Assembly: GCF_000384215.1 (NCBI RefSeq)
Contig: NZ_KB913032.1
Coordinates: 6,657,605 to 6,721,604 of the forward strand
Reading direction: 5' to 3'
DNA: 64,000 nt
Source of the DNA: Amycolatopsis alba DSM 44262
GTDB taxonomy: Bacteria; Actinomycetota; Actinomycetes; Mycobacteriales; Pseudonocardiaceae
Part shown: positions 17,737-25,377 of the stretch, piece after piece
How positions within the stretch are numbered: the first letter of the stretch is position 1
Layout: each line of letters opens with the position of its first letter
Made by a program: the position numbers and the translations under genes
The notes under the pieces: generated by a model
The model's database searches: none
Seen by the model: only the letters and a program-made list of their open reading frames with translations
Told to the model about the DNA's origin: nothing

Positions 17737-18228
17737 GTGGGCGTCATGACTGAACCGATCTTCGCCATACAGGGCTTTCTCGACGAGCCGCGTCTGCCGG
17801 CCAGCGTCGCCACCGTCACCGGCCGAGGGAACACGGCTTTGGCGATGATGTGGTTCGTGGCAGAGGAGGGCAGGTTGTGGTTCCACACCCCGGTGTTCGA
17901 CGACCGGCCGGCGCCGTTCCTGGATGCGGCTCGTGACCACCGGGAGGTCGCGGTCATGGTCGCGACCTTCGACCCGCCCGATGACGTCCGTCAGGTGCGG
18001 ATGACCGGGTCCGCGAGGCTGGAGACCAAGGACGTGGCGCGGGTTCGCAGGATCTACGAGCGCTACGTTCCCGCCTGGTCGCCGTCCTGGGCGGAGCACG
18101 CCGCCTCGCCGGACGCGCTGTTGTGGTCGATGTCCCCGGACCGGGGTATGGCCGTGGCCTACCCCGGTCTGGAGAACCGCCCGGTGTTCCGCTGGTCGAG
18201 TGCCGCGGACGGGCCGTTCAGTTCGTGA
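17737..18228 (+). CDS. Pyridoxamine 5'-phosphate oxidase-like (PPOX) family protein
   Basis: 163-residue split-barrel flavoprotein family member. Seen: LPASVATVTGRGNTALAMMWFVAEEGRLWFHTP, then HREVAVMVATFDPPDDVRQVRMTGSARLE, the usual strand order of PPOX proteins, and a C-terminal VFRWSS. GTG 17737 has GGAGGT 6 bases upstream; ATG 17746 is the alternative. Its 3' end overlaps the convergent MerR gene by 11 bases. The substrate and whether it binds FMN, F420 or heme are not evident. Confidence 0.83.
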   Translation: MGVMTEPIFAIQGFLDEPRLPASVATVTGRGNTALAMMWFVAEEGRLWFHTPVFDDRPAPFLDAARDHREVAVMVATFDPPDDVRQVRMTGSARLETKDVARVRRIYERYVPAWSPSWAEHAASPDALLWSMSPDRGMAVAYPGLENRPVFRWSSAADGPFSS

Positions 18229-18592
18229 GGAACTCGAGCGTCCGGTACTCGTCGACCACCGCGGTGAGTTCGGCGATGCGGGCCTGCCCGGCGTCGATGA
18301 GCCGTTGCCCGGCCTGGGACCACTTTTCGAGGTCAGGGGACATCGGCGGGATCTCGGCCAGGATCCGCGCGCTATCGGCGAGGCTGAGCCCGACCCGCTG
18401 GGCGGCGACCGCGAGCCGGATCCGGCAGATGGCGTCGACGGTGAACCGGCGTGCGTTACCCGTGGTGCGCTCGGCGGTGATGACGCTGTAGCGCTCGTAG
18501 TACCGGACGGCGTTGGCCGAGACCCCGGCGCGGCTCGCGACCTCGCCGATGGTCAGGTGCGCGTCGCTCCGAGGGCGTGTCGGCGTCGTCAT
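18218..18592 (-). CDS. MerR family transcriptional regulator
   Basis: 124 residues with an N-terminal winged helix (LTIGEVASRAGVSANAVRYYERYSVI) and the following RRF-type wing, then a dimerisation helix. No conserved cysteines, so it is not a metal or SoxR-type redox sensor. Third gene of a minus-strand operon whose first gene is the FMN reductase; it overlaps the MFS gene by ATGA. Its likely target is the promoter at 20626-20656, which has the 19-base spacer that MerR regulators use. Confidence 0.9.
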   Translation of the reverse strand: MTTPTRPRSDAHLTIGEVASRAGVSANAVRYYERYSVITAERTTGNARRFTVDAICRIRLAVAAQRVGLSLADSARILAEIPPMSPDLEKWSQAGQRLIDAGQARIAELTAVVDEYRTLEFLTN

Positions 18593-20037
18593 GCTGCGCT
18601 CCCTACCGTGGCGGGTTCCCCGGCCGTGACGGGCCGGGTCCTGAGCCTGACCACCAAGGCGATCACCATGACCGCGAGGACGCCGGCGAGAGTCACACGA
18701 TACGCGGAGACGATCTCCCCGGCGAGCGTCGCGCGGGCCGCCGGATCGGCCAGCGCGGCGAGTCCCCGGCCTCCGGTGGCCGCGGCGATCAACCCGGTGA
18801 ACACCGCGCTCACCGCCGCTGTGCCGACCGCGCTCGCGATGGTGCTGGACAGCGGGAGGATCGCCGAACCGGACGCGAGGTCCGGGCCGCGCAGGTTCCG
18901 GCCCGCGCTCACGATGGTGGGCATCATGATCGCTCCGGTGCCCGCTCCCTGGAACACCCCCAAGACCGCCAGCACCAGGTACGGCGTGTCCGGCGTGAGG
19001 ACGAGCATGGTCAGCCCGGTCGAGGCGATCGCCAGGCCCAGCCCGGTCCCGACGACGATCCGCGGCCCGAAGCGTTCCAGGACACGGGCGGCGAACTGGA
19101 TGGTGATGCCCATCCCGAGTGCGCCCGGCACCGACAGCAGCGCGCTGACCATGGGTGAGTCGCCGCGCATGACCTGGATGTAGGCGGGCATCAGCAGCAT
19201 CGAGCCGAAGTACGGCGCGGCGTACAGGACCAGGACGGCGGTGTTGCGCCCGAAAGTGCGGTCACGCAGGAGCCGGACGTTCAGCAGTGGCGCGGGATGA
19301 CGCCACGACCGGCGGGTGAACACGGCCATGAGGGCGAGGCCGGTGACGACGATCGCCACCCGTGCCGCCGCGCCGAGCGTCTCTTCGCTGAATCCGTAGG
19401 CCACCGCGACGACACCGGGGACGAGCACCAGGCCGCCCACGAGGTCGATCGGGCTGCGTTCCGCCGACGGGATGTCGGCCGGCACCCAGCGCAGCACACC
19501 CGCGACGGCGAGCAGGGCGGGGGGAACGGTGATGAAGAACAGCGCCCGCCACGACAGGCTGTCCAGCAGGACGCCGCCGAGCAACGGGCCGAGGATCGGG
19601 CCGATCAGCAGGGGAAGCCCGGTGATCGTGGTCATCCGGCTCCGGCGTTCCGGGTCCACCGAGCCGAAGCCGATGGTCATTCCCAGCGGATTGATCAGGC
19701 CACCGGCGAGGCCCTGCACCGCTCGCGCGGCGATCAGCCAGCCCAGATCGCCCGCCGCTCCGGCGGCCGCGGACGTCGCCGCGAACACGAGCAGCGCCAC
19801 CAGGTACACCCGGCGTGCTCCCCAGCGTTGCGCGAAGGTGGCCGCGAGAGGCATCGCCGCGACCATGCCGAGTGCGTAGCCGGTCGCGACCCACTGGATC
19901 GTGGTGAGCGACGCGGAGAAGGTCGTCATGAACCGCGGCAGCGCGACGGCGACGATCGTGGTGTCCAGAACGGCCATCAAGCCGCCGAGCGCGACCACCG
20001 CCGCGATGCGCAGTTCCCGTGCGGTCAGGCGGTTCAT
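18589..20037 (-). CDS. MFS multidrug efflux transporter (EmrB/QacA-like, DHA2)
   Basis: 482-residue major facilitator with about 13-14 membrane helices. The DHA2 signatures are visible: LDTTIVAVALP in helix 1, WVATGYALGMVAAMPLAATFAQRWGARR around the A motif, and GPILGPLLGGVLLDSLSWRALFFI (motif C) in helix 5. Start ATG 20037 overlaps the reductase stop by ATGA. Proton-driven drug export is the family role; the drug is unknown. Co-transcribed with an FMN reductase and a MerR regulator, suggesting response to a redox-active or aromatic compound (inference). Confidence 0.92.
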   Translation of the reverse strand: MNRLTARELRIAAVVALGGLMAVLDTTIVAVALPRFMTTFSASLTTIQWVATGYALGMVAAMPLAATFAQRWGARRVYLVALLVFAATSAAAGAAGDLGWLIAARAVQGLAGGLINPLGMTIGFGSVDPERRSRMTTITGLPLLIGPILGPLLGGVLLDSLSWRALFFITVPPALLAVAGVLRWVPADIPSAERSPIDLVGGLVLVPGVVAVAYGFSEETLGAAARVAIVVTGLALMAVFTRRSWRHPAPLLNVRLLRDRTFGRNTAVLVLYAAPYFGSMLLMPAYIQVMRGDSPMVSALLSVPGALGMGITIQFAARVLERFGPRIVVGTGLGLAIASTGLTMLVLTPDTPYLVLAVLGVFQGAGTGAIMMPTIVSAGRNLRGPDLASGSAILPLSSTIASAVGTAAVSAVFTGLIAAATGGRGLAALADPAARATLAGEIVSAYRVTLAGVLAVMVIALVVRLRTRPVTAGEPATVGSAA

Positions 20038-20618
20038 GACGCACTCGCCTGAGCCGCGACGCGTCCGGCGCGCAGGGTGCGGGCCCACCAGCCCAGTTCG
20101 GTCATCGTCCCGGCCAGCGCGGCGCGCTCGCCTTCGGTGCCTTCGTACCCGTTCGGGCCGAGCCGGGTCCACGGGGCGTTCAGCAGTACCGCGTCACGGA
20201 TGGTGGTGGCCCTCAGCTCGGGGAAGATCAGCCGCAGCTGCTCGATCGCGCGGATGCCGCCCGAACCCGCGCCGTAGCCGACGAACGCGACGGGTTTGTA
20301 CGCCCATTCGGTGAAGTGCCAGTCGATCGCGTTCTTCAACGCGGCCGGGAAGCTGTGGTTGTACTCCGGGGTGACGACCAGGTAGGCGTCGGCCGCGTGC
20401 AGCCTGGCGCTGATCACCGTCTCGGTGCCGCCGGGCTGTGTCCCCTGCAGCGGGAGGTCGATGTCGGCGAGATCGATCGGATCGACCTCCAGGCCGTCGA
20501 TCGCGGCGAGTTCGGTCAGCAGCCAGCCCGTGATGGCGTCGGCGAAGCGCTCGTGCCGGACACTTCCGATGATCACGGCGAGGCGGATCGGGGACTGTGC
20601 GGTGGTTTCTGTGCTCAT
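20034..20618 (-). CDS. NADPH-dependent FMN reductase / quinone reductase
   Basis: 194-residue flavodoxin-like oxidoreductase. The phosphate-binding loop IIGSVRHERFADAI and the FMN-contacting TPEYNHSFPAALKNAIDW are both complete. Such enzymes reduce FMN, quinones or azo/chromate compounds with NADPH. It is the promoter-proximal gene of the FMN reductase-MFS-MerR operon, and its ATG lies only 7 bases past a TAGCGT -10 box, so the mRNA seems leaderless. Confidence 0.92.
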   Translation of the reverse strand: MSTETTAQSPIRLAVIIGSVRHERFADAITGWLLTELAAIDGLEVDPIDLADIDLPLQGTQPGGTETVISARLHAADAYLVVTPEYNHSFPAALKNAIDWHFTEWAYKPVAFVGYGAGSGGIRAIEQLRLIFPELRATTIRDAVLLNAPWTRLGPNGYEGTEGERAALAGTMTELGWWARTLRAGRVAAQASAS

Positions 20619-20625
20619 GGCGACG

Positions 20626-20656
20626 ACGCTAAAAGTTCGTCCATAGGCGAACTCAA
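20626..20656 (-). promoter_or_regulatory. MerR-type promoter with 19-base spacer and inverted repeat
   Basis: On the minus strand, -35 TTGAGT (20656-20651), a 19-base spacer and -10 TAGCGT (20631-20626), followed 7 bases later by the reductase ATG. The spacer and flanks hold the inverted repeat AGTTCG/CGAACT (20634-20639 and 20648-20653). Long spacers bridged by a palindrome are the hallmark of MerR-controlled promoters, and a MerR gene is the last gene of this operon. Confidence 0.7.
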
Positions 20657-20732
20657 GCCATTGCGGCCCTGGTCACGAACCCTGGACCTCTATCTAGGTC
20701 GAGGGTGTAGCCGGGTTGGTGTCCCTCTCCGT

Positions 20733-20762
20733 TTGACATGTAGGAAATGCCCTACCTACGGT
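20733..20762 (+). promoter_or_regulatory. Promoter with internal operator upstream of ArsR gene
   Basis: -35 TTGACA (20733-20738), 18-base spacer and -10 TACGGT (20757-20762). The spacer contains the inverted repeat GTAGG/CCTAC (20740-20744 and 20751-20755), well placed for repression by the ArsR-type protein encoded just downstream. Transcription would start at about 20768-20769, that is at the ATG of the 11-codon leader. Confidence 0.65.
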
Positions 20763-20767
20763 GGGGC

Positions 20768-20803
20768 ATGAACTTCGACCTCGCCCAGTTCCGGCCGCGC
20801 TAG
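20768..20803 (+). CDS. Eleven-codon leader ORF upstream of ArsR gene
   Basis: ATG 20768 opens a short frame encoding MNFDLAQFRPR. Its TAG stop (20801-20803) overlaps the GTG start of the regulator gene as TAGTG. The ATG coincides with the predicted transcription start, so it would be read as a leaderless frame and hand ribosomes on by stop/start coupling. An alternative is that the regulator's true N-terminus was once in this frame and a frameshift separated them. Confidence 0.45.
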   Translation: MNFDLAQFRPR

Positions 20804-21081
20804 TGCCGGTCAACGACGACGTCTTCGCCGCCCTCGCTCATCCGGCCCGCCGCGAGGTGCTGGGGATCCTCCTGGACGGCCCGCGGGCGGCGGGGGAGAT
20901 CGCCGAACGTTTCGACATGCGGCGGCCGAGTCTGTCGGAACACCTCCGGGTGCTACGCGAAGCGGGGCTCGTCCGGGAAGAACGGCACGGGCGCAATCGC
21001 GTCTACTCCCTGGAGGCCGCTCCGCTGCAGGAGGTCTTCCAGTGGCTCTCGCCGTACGAGCGGCATTGGCACGGCGAGTAA
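20803..21081 (+). CDS. ArsR-type winged-helix transcriptional regulator
   Basis: 92 residues from GTG 20803, which overlaps the stop of the leader ORF. The fold is plain: DVFAALAHPARREVLGILLDGP, the recognition helix region RRPSLSEHLRVLREAGLV and the wing EERHGRNRVYSL, ending FQWLSPYERHWHG. The usual metal-binding cysteines of ArsR/SmtB are absent, placing it with the non-metal 'SdpR/YczG-like' ArsR regulators. No partner enzyme (for example an SRPBCC protein) lies next to it. Confidence 0.88.
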   Translation: MPVNDDVFAALAHPARREVLGILLDGPRAAGEIAERFDMRRPSLSEHLRVLREAGLVREERHGRNRVYSLEAAPLQEVFQWLSPYERHWHGE

Positions 21082-21125
21082 GCGTGTCTGCGCCGACTCT
21101 GGACAACGGGTCTAGGATCCCCGCT

Positions 21126-21698
21126 GTGACGGACGAGAAACCTCTCCGAGCCGATGCCCGCCGTAACCGCACGCGGGTGCTGGAGGCCGCGGAGCGCGTC
21201 TTCACGGCCAAAGGCACCAGCGCGCCGACCGAAGAAGTCGCCCGCGAGGCAGGCGTCGGCGTCGGCACCGTGTTCCGGCATTTTCCCACGAAGGAAGCGC
21301 TGCTGGAGGCTGTGCTTTATGCGCGCCTTCACCGCTTCGTCGACGAAGCGGAAACGACAGTGGCCGCCGACTCGCCCGACCCTGGCGCCGCGTTCTTCGG
21401 CTTCCTGACCGGCTGGATCGCGATGGCCGACGCCAAGAACGCCTACTTCGAAGCCTTGACAGCAGCCGGAATCAGCGTCCCCGTGGCCGAATCTGTCATC
21501 GGTGTCCGCCTCAAGGACGCGCTCGGCGTCCTGCTGAGCCGGGCACAAGATACCGGCGACGTCCGCAAGGATCTCGGCGTCGACGAACTGATCCCCGTGA
21601 TCATCGGGACGGCGAAAGCGGCGGAGCACGCCGGGCCCGAACTACGGACCCGGACGATCTGCATCCTCTTCGACGGCCTCCGGCCGCGTCAGGCGTAA
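21126..21698 (+). CDS. TetR/AcrR family transcriptional regulator
   Basis: 190 residues from GTG 21126. N-terminal TetR domain: NRTRVLEAAERVFTAKG, the helix-turn-helix TEEVAREAGVGVGTVFRHF and PTKEALLEAVL; the C-terminal ligand-binding half resembles regulators with a TetR_C SbtR-like domain. The 3' end overlaps the convergent SGNH hydrolase gene by 10 bases. No obvious target operon adjoins it apart from the ArsR gene upstream. Confidence 0.9.
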   Translation: MTDEKPLRADARRNRTRVLEAAERVFTAKGTSAPTEEVAREAGVGVGTVFRHFPTKEALLEAVLYARLHRFVDEAETTVAADSPDPGAAFFGFLTGWIAMADAKNAYFEALTAAGISVPVAESVIGVRLKDALGVLLSRAQDTGDVRKDLGVDELIPVIIGTAKAAEHAGPELRTRTICILFDGLRPRQA

Positions 21699-22471
21699 GG
21701 CTCCATCGTCGGCCGCTTCGGTGCGAGCGTGTCGCCTGAAGATTCGCCACGCAGCCTGCGCTTGATCCACGGGACGGCGTGTTCCTTGCCCCACTGGAAG
21801 TTCTCGGTGCGCCGTGCCTGCGGGCTCAGCAGCGGTCGCGGTCCGAGCTCGGCGGGCGTCAGCTTGTGCGGTTCACCGAGCACGTCGAGAACGGCGATGG
21901 CGATCTCGTTGTGCCCCAAGGAGTTCAGGTGCAGACGATCCGGTGCCCACAGCCGCCGGTCACGCAGTCGGCGCATCGCCCACATGTCCACCAGCAGCGC
22001 CCCGTGTCGTGCGGCGATCCCCCGGACGTGCTCGTTGTAGATCGCGACGCGGCCCCTGATCCTGCGGAACAAGGCGTCTTCGACCCCGTCGACACCGGTG
22101 AAGAGGACAACGCGCGCCCCGGTGGCGACGACCTTGCCGACCGCGACGTCGTAGTCGTCGATCAAGGCGTCGATGTCGACCTTCGGCCGCATCAGGTCGT
22201 TGCCGCCCGCATACAGCGTCACGAGATCCGGGTTCATCGCGAGCGCCGGTTCGAGCTGCTCCGTGAGGACCTGCCCGAGAAGTTTGCCGCGGATAGCGAG
22301 GTTGGCGTAGTGGAAGTCCTGGTGGTTGGCTGCGAGCTGCCCCGCGACGCGGTCAGCCCAGCCACGGACGCCGTTGGGCGACGACGGGTCCTCGTCGCCG
22401 ACACCTTCGGTGAAGGAGTCACCGAGACAAACCAATCGACCTACTAAGCGGTCGGTCATCGATTGGGACAT
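21689..22471 (-). CDS. SGNH/GDSL-family hydrolase
   Basis: 260-residue esterase-type hydrolase without a signal peptide. All four SGNH blocks are present: GDSFTEG (nucleophilic Ser), the glycine block near NLAIRGK, GGNDLM (Asn) and the Asp-His pair in DRLHLNSLGH. These cytoplasmic enzymes deacylate small substrates; the natural one is unknown. The C-terminal ~70 residues are basic and extend past the SGNH core. Confidence 0.92.
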   Translation of the reverse strand: MSQSMTDRLVGRLVCLGDSFTEGVGDEDPSSPNGVRGWADRVAGQLAANHQDFHYANLAIRGKLLGQVLTEQLEPALAMNPDLVTLYAGGNDLMRPKVDIDALIDDYDVAVGKVVATGARVVLFTGVDGVEDALFRRIRGRVAIYNEHVRGIAARHGALLVDMWAMRRLRDRRLWAPDRLHLNSLGHNEIAIAVLDVLGEPHKLTPAELGPRPLLSPQARRTENFQWGKEHAVPWIKRRLRGESSGDTLAPKRPTMEPYA

Positions 22472-22554
22472 GCCCCGATGCTACTTGTGAGGTGGCGTCC
22501 GGCTGGACCTGGCCATGTTCATGCCCGATACGTGCGCTGCAGTGGAGGAAGTCT

Positions 22555-23406
22555 GTGACCTGGAACGGCTGGGAAGGCGAGATCTGGGCCGAGTACGCCG
22601 ATCGGTACAACGCGATGGCCGAAGGGTTCAACCAGGCCCTGTTCGCCGCGGCCTCGATCGGCGCGCGTGATCGAGTCCTCGACATCGGTTGCGGAACCGG
22701 GCAGACCACCCTGCTCGCGGCCGGGCAAGCGGTGAGCGGACAAGTCGTCGGCGTCGATCTGTCGGACTCGATGCTGGCCAAGGCACGGGCGGACGCGGCC
22801 GAACGCGGGCAGGCCAACGTCGAGTTCATCCAGGCCGACGCACAAGTACACCCTTTTCCCGAAGACGGCTTCGACGTGGTGATCAGCCGATCCGCACTCA
22901 TGCTCTTCGAGGATCTTGCCGGAGGCTTCGGCAACATCGCGCGGAGCCTCCGAACCGGCGGCCGACTGGTCTTCACCTGCCCACAGGGACCAGACCCTGA
23001 CAGTGACTACTCTCGGGCGACCGCCCCGCTACGACCTTTCCTGCGACAGTTGTCACCCGCACAACACGGCGTCGGCTCCCTCAACGACGTAACACGCATC
23101 CACACGCTGCTCGACGAAGCAGGCTTCACCGAGGTAAGCGCTGTCTCGGTCGAGGCGCACATTGTGCTCGGCAGAGACGCCGCCGACGCCACTGACTTCC
23201 TCTTCGCCACCGGCCCCGTCCGACACAACCTCGATGGCGTGAAACAGCACGTCATCGGCCCGCTCCGTAGTGAGGTCCAGGCCGGTTTCCGGCGGTTCGA
23301 ATCCGCTGACGGAGTCCGACTCCGGCGGACCGACCGGCTGGTCACGGCGTCCAAGAGATCGCGTCCGCAGGCGCCAGGCTTCCCGGAGGGCCTTGAAACA
23401 TCGTAA
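22555..23406 (+). CDS. Class I SAM-dependent methyltransferase
   Basis: 283 residues from GTG 22555, which has GGAGGA 5 bases upstream. N-terminus TWNGWEGEIWAEYADRYNAM, then motif I VLDIGCGTGQTTLLAAG, acidic VGVDLS, motif II GFDVVISRSALMLFED and LRTGGRLVFTCPQ. The C-terminal part (FRRFESADGVRLRRTDRLVTA) is typical of methyltransferases acting on small aromatic or polyketide-like substrates. Monocistronic, divergent from the SGNH hydrolase gene. Confidence 0.88.
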   Translation: MTWNGWEGEIWAEYADRYNAMAEGFNQALFAAASIGARDRVLDIGCGTGQTTLLAAGQAVSGQVVGVDLSDSMLAKARADAAERGQANVEFIQADAQVHPFPEDGFDVVISRSALMLFEDLAGGFGNIARSLRTGGRLVFTCPQGPDPDSDYSRATAPLRPFLRQLSPAQHGVGSLNDVTRIHTLLDEAGFTEVSAVSVEAHIVLGRDAADATDFLFATGPVRHNLDGVKQHVIGPLRSEVQAGFRRFESADGVRLRRTDRLVTASKRSRPQAPGFPEGLETS

Positions 23407-23455
23407 GATCCAGACATTCTGGGGAGAAGTTCATTTTGAGAAAGAGGAATGGCGA

Positions 23456-23881
23456 GTGAAGCGTTTTTGTGTCGTGCTTTCCGCGGTCATGGTCGCTCTG
23501 TTCTCCGGCGTCGCGGTTCAGGCCTCTGCCGCGCCCGTGGACTACGAGCAGGTCGGCGACCTTGCCCATACCCAGTATGAATTGGGGAAGCCGTTCGTTT
23601 ACGGTGCGGCGGGGCCGAATTCGTTCGACGACTCAGGACTCGTGAAGTGGTGCTACGCGCAGTTCGGAGTTCCGCTTCCCCGCACGGCCACCGCGCAGTA
23701 CACCGCCTCCCGTGCGATCCCCGATGAACAGCGTCGAAAAGGGGACCTCGTCTTTTCGGGGAGGAGCGCGGTCGGTATCTACTACGACAACGGCGACATG
23801 GTGATCCCGCTTCCCGAAACCGGCAAGGTTTCGCTGGTCACCGTCAAGGACACCATGACCACCCGGACCCTTCGCCGGTAG
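23456..23881 (+). CDS. Secreted NlpC/P60-like protein lacking catalytic Cys and His
   Basis: 141 residues from GTG 23456. Signal peptide MKRFCVVLSAVMVALFSG with an ASAAP cleavage region, then a minimal NlpC/P60 domain. The normal family pattern is FDCSGLV around the nucleophilic cysteine; here it reads GPNSFDDSGLVKWCY, with Asp59 in place of Cys. The later GHVGIY-type motif reads RSAVGIYY, with Ala105 in place of His. The fold landmarks (GAAGPNSF, LPRTATAQ, KGDLVF) are kept, so this looks like an exported pseudo-peptidase that may bind cell-wall peptides or regulate others. A lytic-transglycosylase-like lipoprotein gene follows. Confidence 0.82.
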   Translation: MKRFCVVLSAVMVALFSGVAVQASAAPVDYEQVGDLAHTQYELGKPFVYGAAGPNSFDDSGLVKWCYAQFGVPLPRTATAQYTASRAIPDEQRRKGDLVFSGRSAVGIYYDNGDMVIPLPETGKVSLVTVKDTMTTRTLRR

Positions 23882-23928
23882 CGTGGCATGCGGCGAGAGC
23901 TCCGGCTCTCGCCGGAAGGCGGTGGGCG

Positions 23929-24552
23929 ATGACGGGGCTTCGGCCGCAGCGGGTGGCGGCGACATGCCTGCTCACGGTCTTGCTCGCGGCGTGCGGCGGG
24001 CCTGCCGATCCGCGGCCGACGGCGACCGAAACTCCCAGCGCCCCGGCGAGTGCCGTCGACGGGAACTACGAGCCCGCGCGGTTCGCCGCGCAGGTGAAGG
24101 CGCGAGCGGCCGAAGCCGGGGTGTCACCCCGGCTGGTGATGGCGATCCTCTACAACGAATCGTACAAACCGCATGATCCCGAGCTCGAACGTCAATGGCA
24201 GAAGCTCAAGCCGGACGCGTCCTTCGGGGTGGCCAACATGCACAAGGCGGCCTACGAACAGACCCGGCGGGGGCGAGCCTTCGCCGATCGCGCCTGGCAG
24301 GAGCTGCCCGATGACCCTGACCTGGCGATTCAAGCCGCGTCCTGGTACTTGCACGACCTGGCCGCGCAACTTCCGGGTAAACGCTCCGGATCGCTCACGA
24401 CCGAGGAGTTGCTCGCACTGGGCTACAACACGGGGCCCGGCAACATGAAGGCGTTCGCGCGCGGGACGAAGCCAGGCTCCCAGGCGCAGTCCTATCTGGA
24501 CAATCTCCACGCGAACTGGGACAAGGCCAAGGACGCTCTGGGGGCAGGCTGA
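23929..24552 (+). CDS. Lipoprotein with lysozyme-like/lytic transglycosylase domain
   Basis: 207 residues. Signal peptide with a lipobox (LAAC, Cys22), a short proline/threonine linker, then a transglycosylase-like domain: the glutamate in VMAILYNESYK (Glu77) is in the position of the SLT catalytic acid, SFGVANMHKAAYEQ corresponds to the GlxQ region, and LALGYNTGPGNM matches the AYNxGPG motif. Likely a membrane-anchored murein lyase. It follows the pseudo-NlpC/P60 gene by 47 bases and converges head-on with the ABC exporter, 3 bases away. Confidence 0.83.
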   Translation: MTGLRPQRVAATCLLTVLLAACGGPADPRPTATETPSAPASAVDGNYEPARFAAQVKARAAEAGVSPRLVMAILYNESYKPHDPELERQWQKLKPDASFGVANMHKAAYEQTRRGRAFADRAWQELPDDPDLAIQAASWYLHDLAAQLPGKRSGSLTTEELLALGYNTGPGNMKAFARGTKPGSQAQSYLDNLHANWDKAKDALGAG

Positions 24553-24555
24553 GTG

Positions 24556-25377
24556 TCAGCCGGAGTCGCGTTTGCCCATCAGCGAGTGCGCCACCACCAA
24601 CGCGACCGCGACCCAGGTGAGCAGTACACCGCCGCCGGTGAGCGGGCCGAGGTAGGTCACCGCGTCGGTCTTGAGCTGTGCGGTGCTGAGCTGCTCGGCG
24701 GCCGAGGCGGGGAAGTAGGCCAGGATGTCGCGCTGGACCCAGGCCGGCAGCAGGGCGCCGAGGATCGCCGGGGCGAAGATGAAGCCGATCGCGGTGGCGA
24801 TGGCACCCGCCGCGCTGCGCATCATCACCCCGAACGACAGCGCCAGCAAGGCGAACGCCGCCATCTCCGCGCCCCAGCCGAGCAGGCTGCGCAGCACGCC
24901 TGGGCCGTCGAGACCGAGGGTGGGGATGTCCGGGTTGAGCCCGAGGATCAACTGCCCGGAGTAGAACGCCGCCGTCGCGAACAGCGTGCCGAGCACGAAG
25001 GTCAGCAGACCCACGACCACGGCCTTGGCCAGCAGGACACGGCCGCGGCGCGGCGTGATGGCCAGGGTCAGGCGCATCATGCCGGTCGAGTACTCGCCCG
25101 ACACGGCGAGCACCCCGAGCACCGACACCAGGATCAGCCCGAGGTTCATCCCGACCATGCTGGTGCCCGCGGCGTCGAAGTCCGCCCGCTGCCCGGCAGG
25201 CAGATTCCGGTAGTCCGCTTGGGTCAGCATGCTGAACAGCGCGGAGAACCCGACGCTGACCACCGCCGCCGCGGTGACCACGGTCCAGGTCGAGCGGACC
25301 GACTTGAGCTTGGTCCATTCCGCGGCGAGCGTGTTCGCGACGCCGGGGGAGGCCATGGTGGTGGTCACGCTAGTCAC
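24556..25377 (-). CDS. ABC exporter membrane subunit (ABC-2 type permease)
   Basis: 273 residues with about six membrane helices. N-terminus ANTLAAEWTKLKSVRSTWTVV is characteristic of ABC-2 permeases that pair with single-domain ATPases; SGEYSTGMMRLTLAITPRRGRVL is the usual cytoplasmic block. The start is uncertain: GTG 25377 overlaps the ATPase stop, while GTG 25368 and ATG 25356 are also in frame. Partner of the ATPase immediately upstream; drug or lipid export is the family role. Confidence 0.85.
   Translation of the reverse strand: MTSVTTTMASPGVANTLAAEWTKLKSVRSTWTVVTAAAVVSVGFSALFSMLTQADYRNLPAGQRADFDAAGTSMVGMNLGLILVSVLGVLAVSGEYSTGMMRLTLAITPRRGRVLLAKAVVVGLLTFVLGTLFATAAFYSGQLILGLNPDIPTLGLDGPGVLRSLLGWGAEMAAFALLALSFGVMMRSAAGAIATAIGFIFAPAILGALLPAWVQRDILAYFPASAAEQLSTAQLKTDAVTYLGPLTGGGVLLTWVAVALVVAHSLMGKRDSG

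Noticed and set aside
23266..23317. tRNA-like pattern: CTCCGT/ACGGAG arms and a GGTTCGAATCC T-loop
   Set aside because: Only about 52 bases, no D arm or anticodon arm, and it lies inside the conserved C-terminal part of the methyltransferase gene (FRRFESADGVRL), so it is coincidental.
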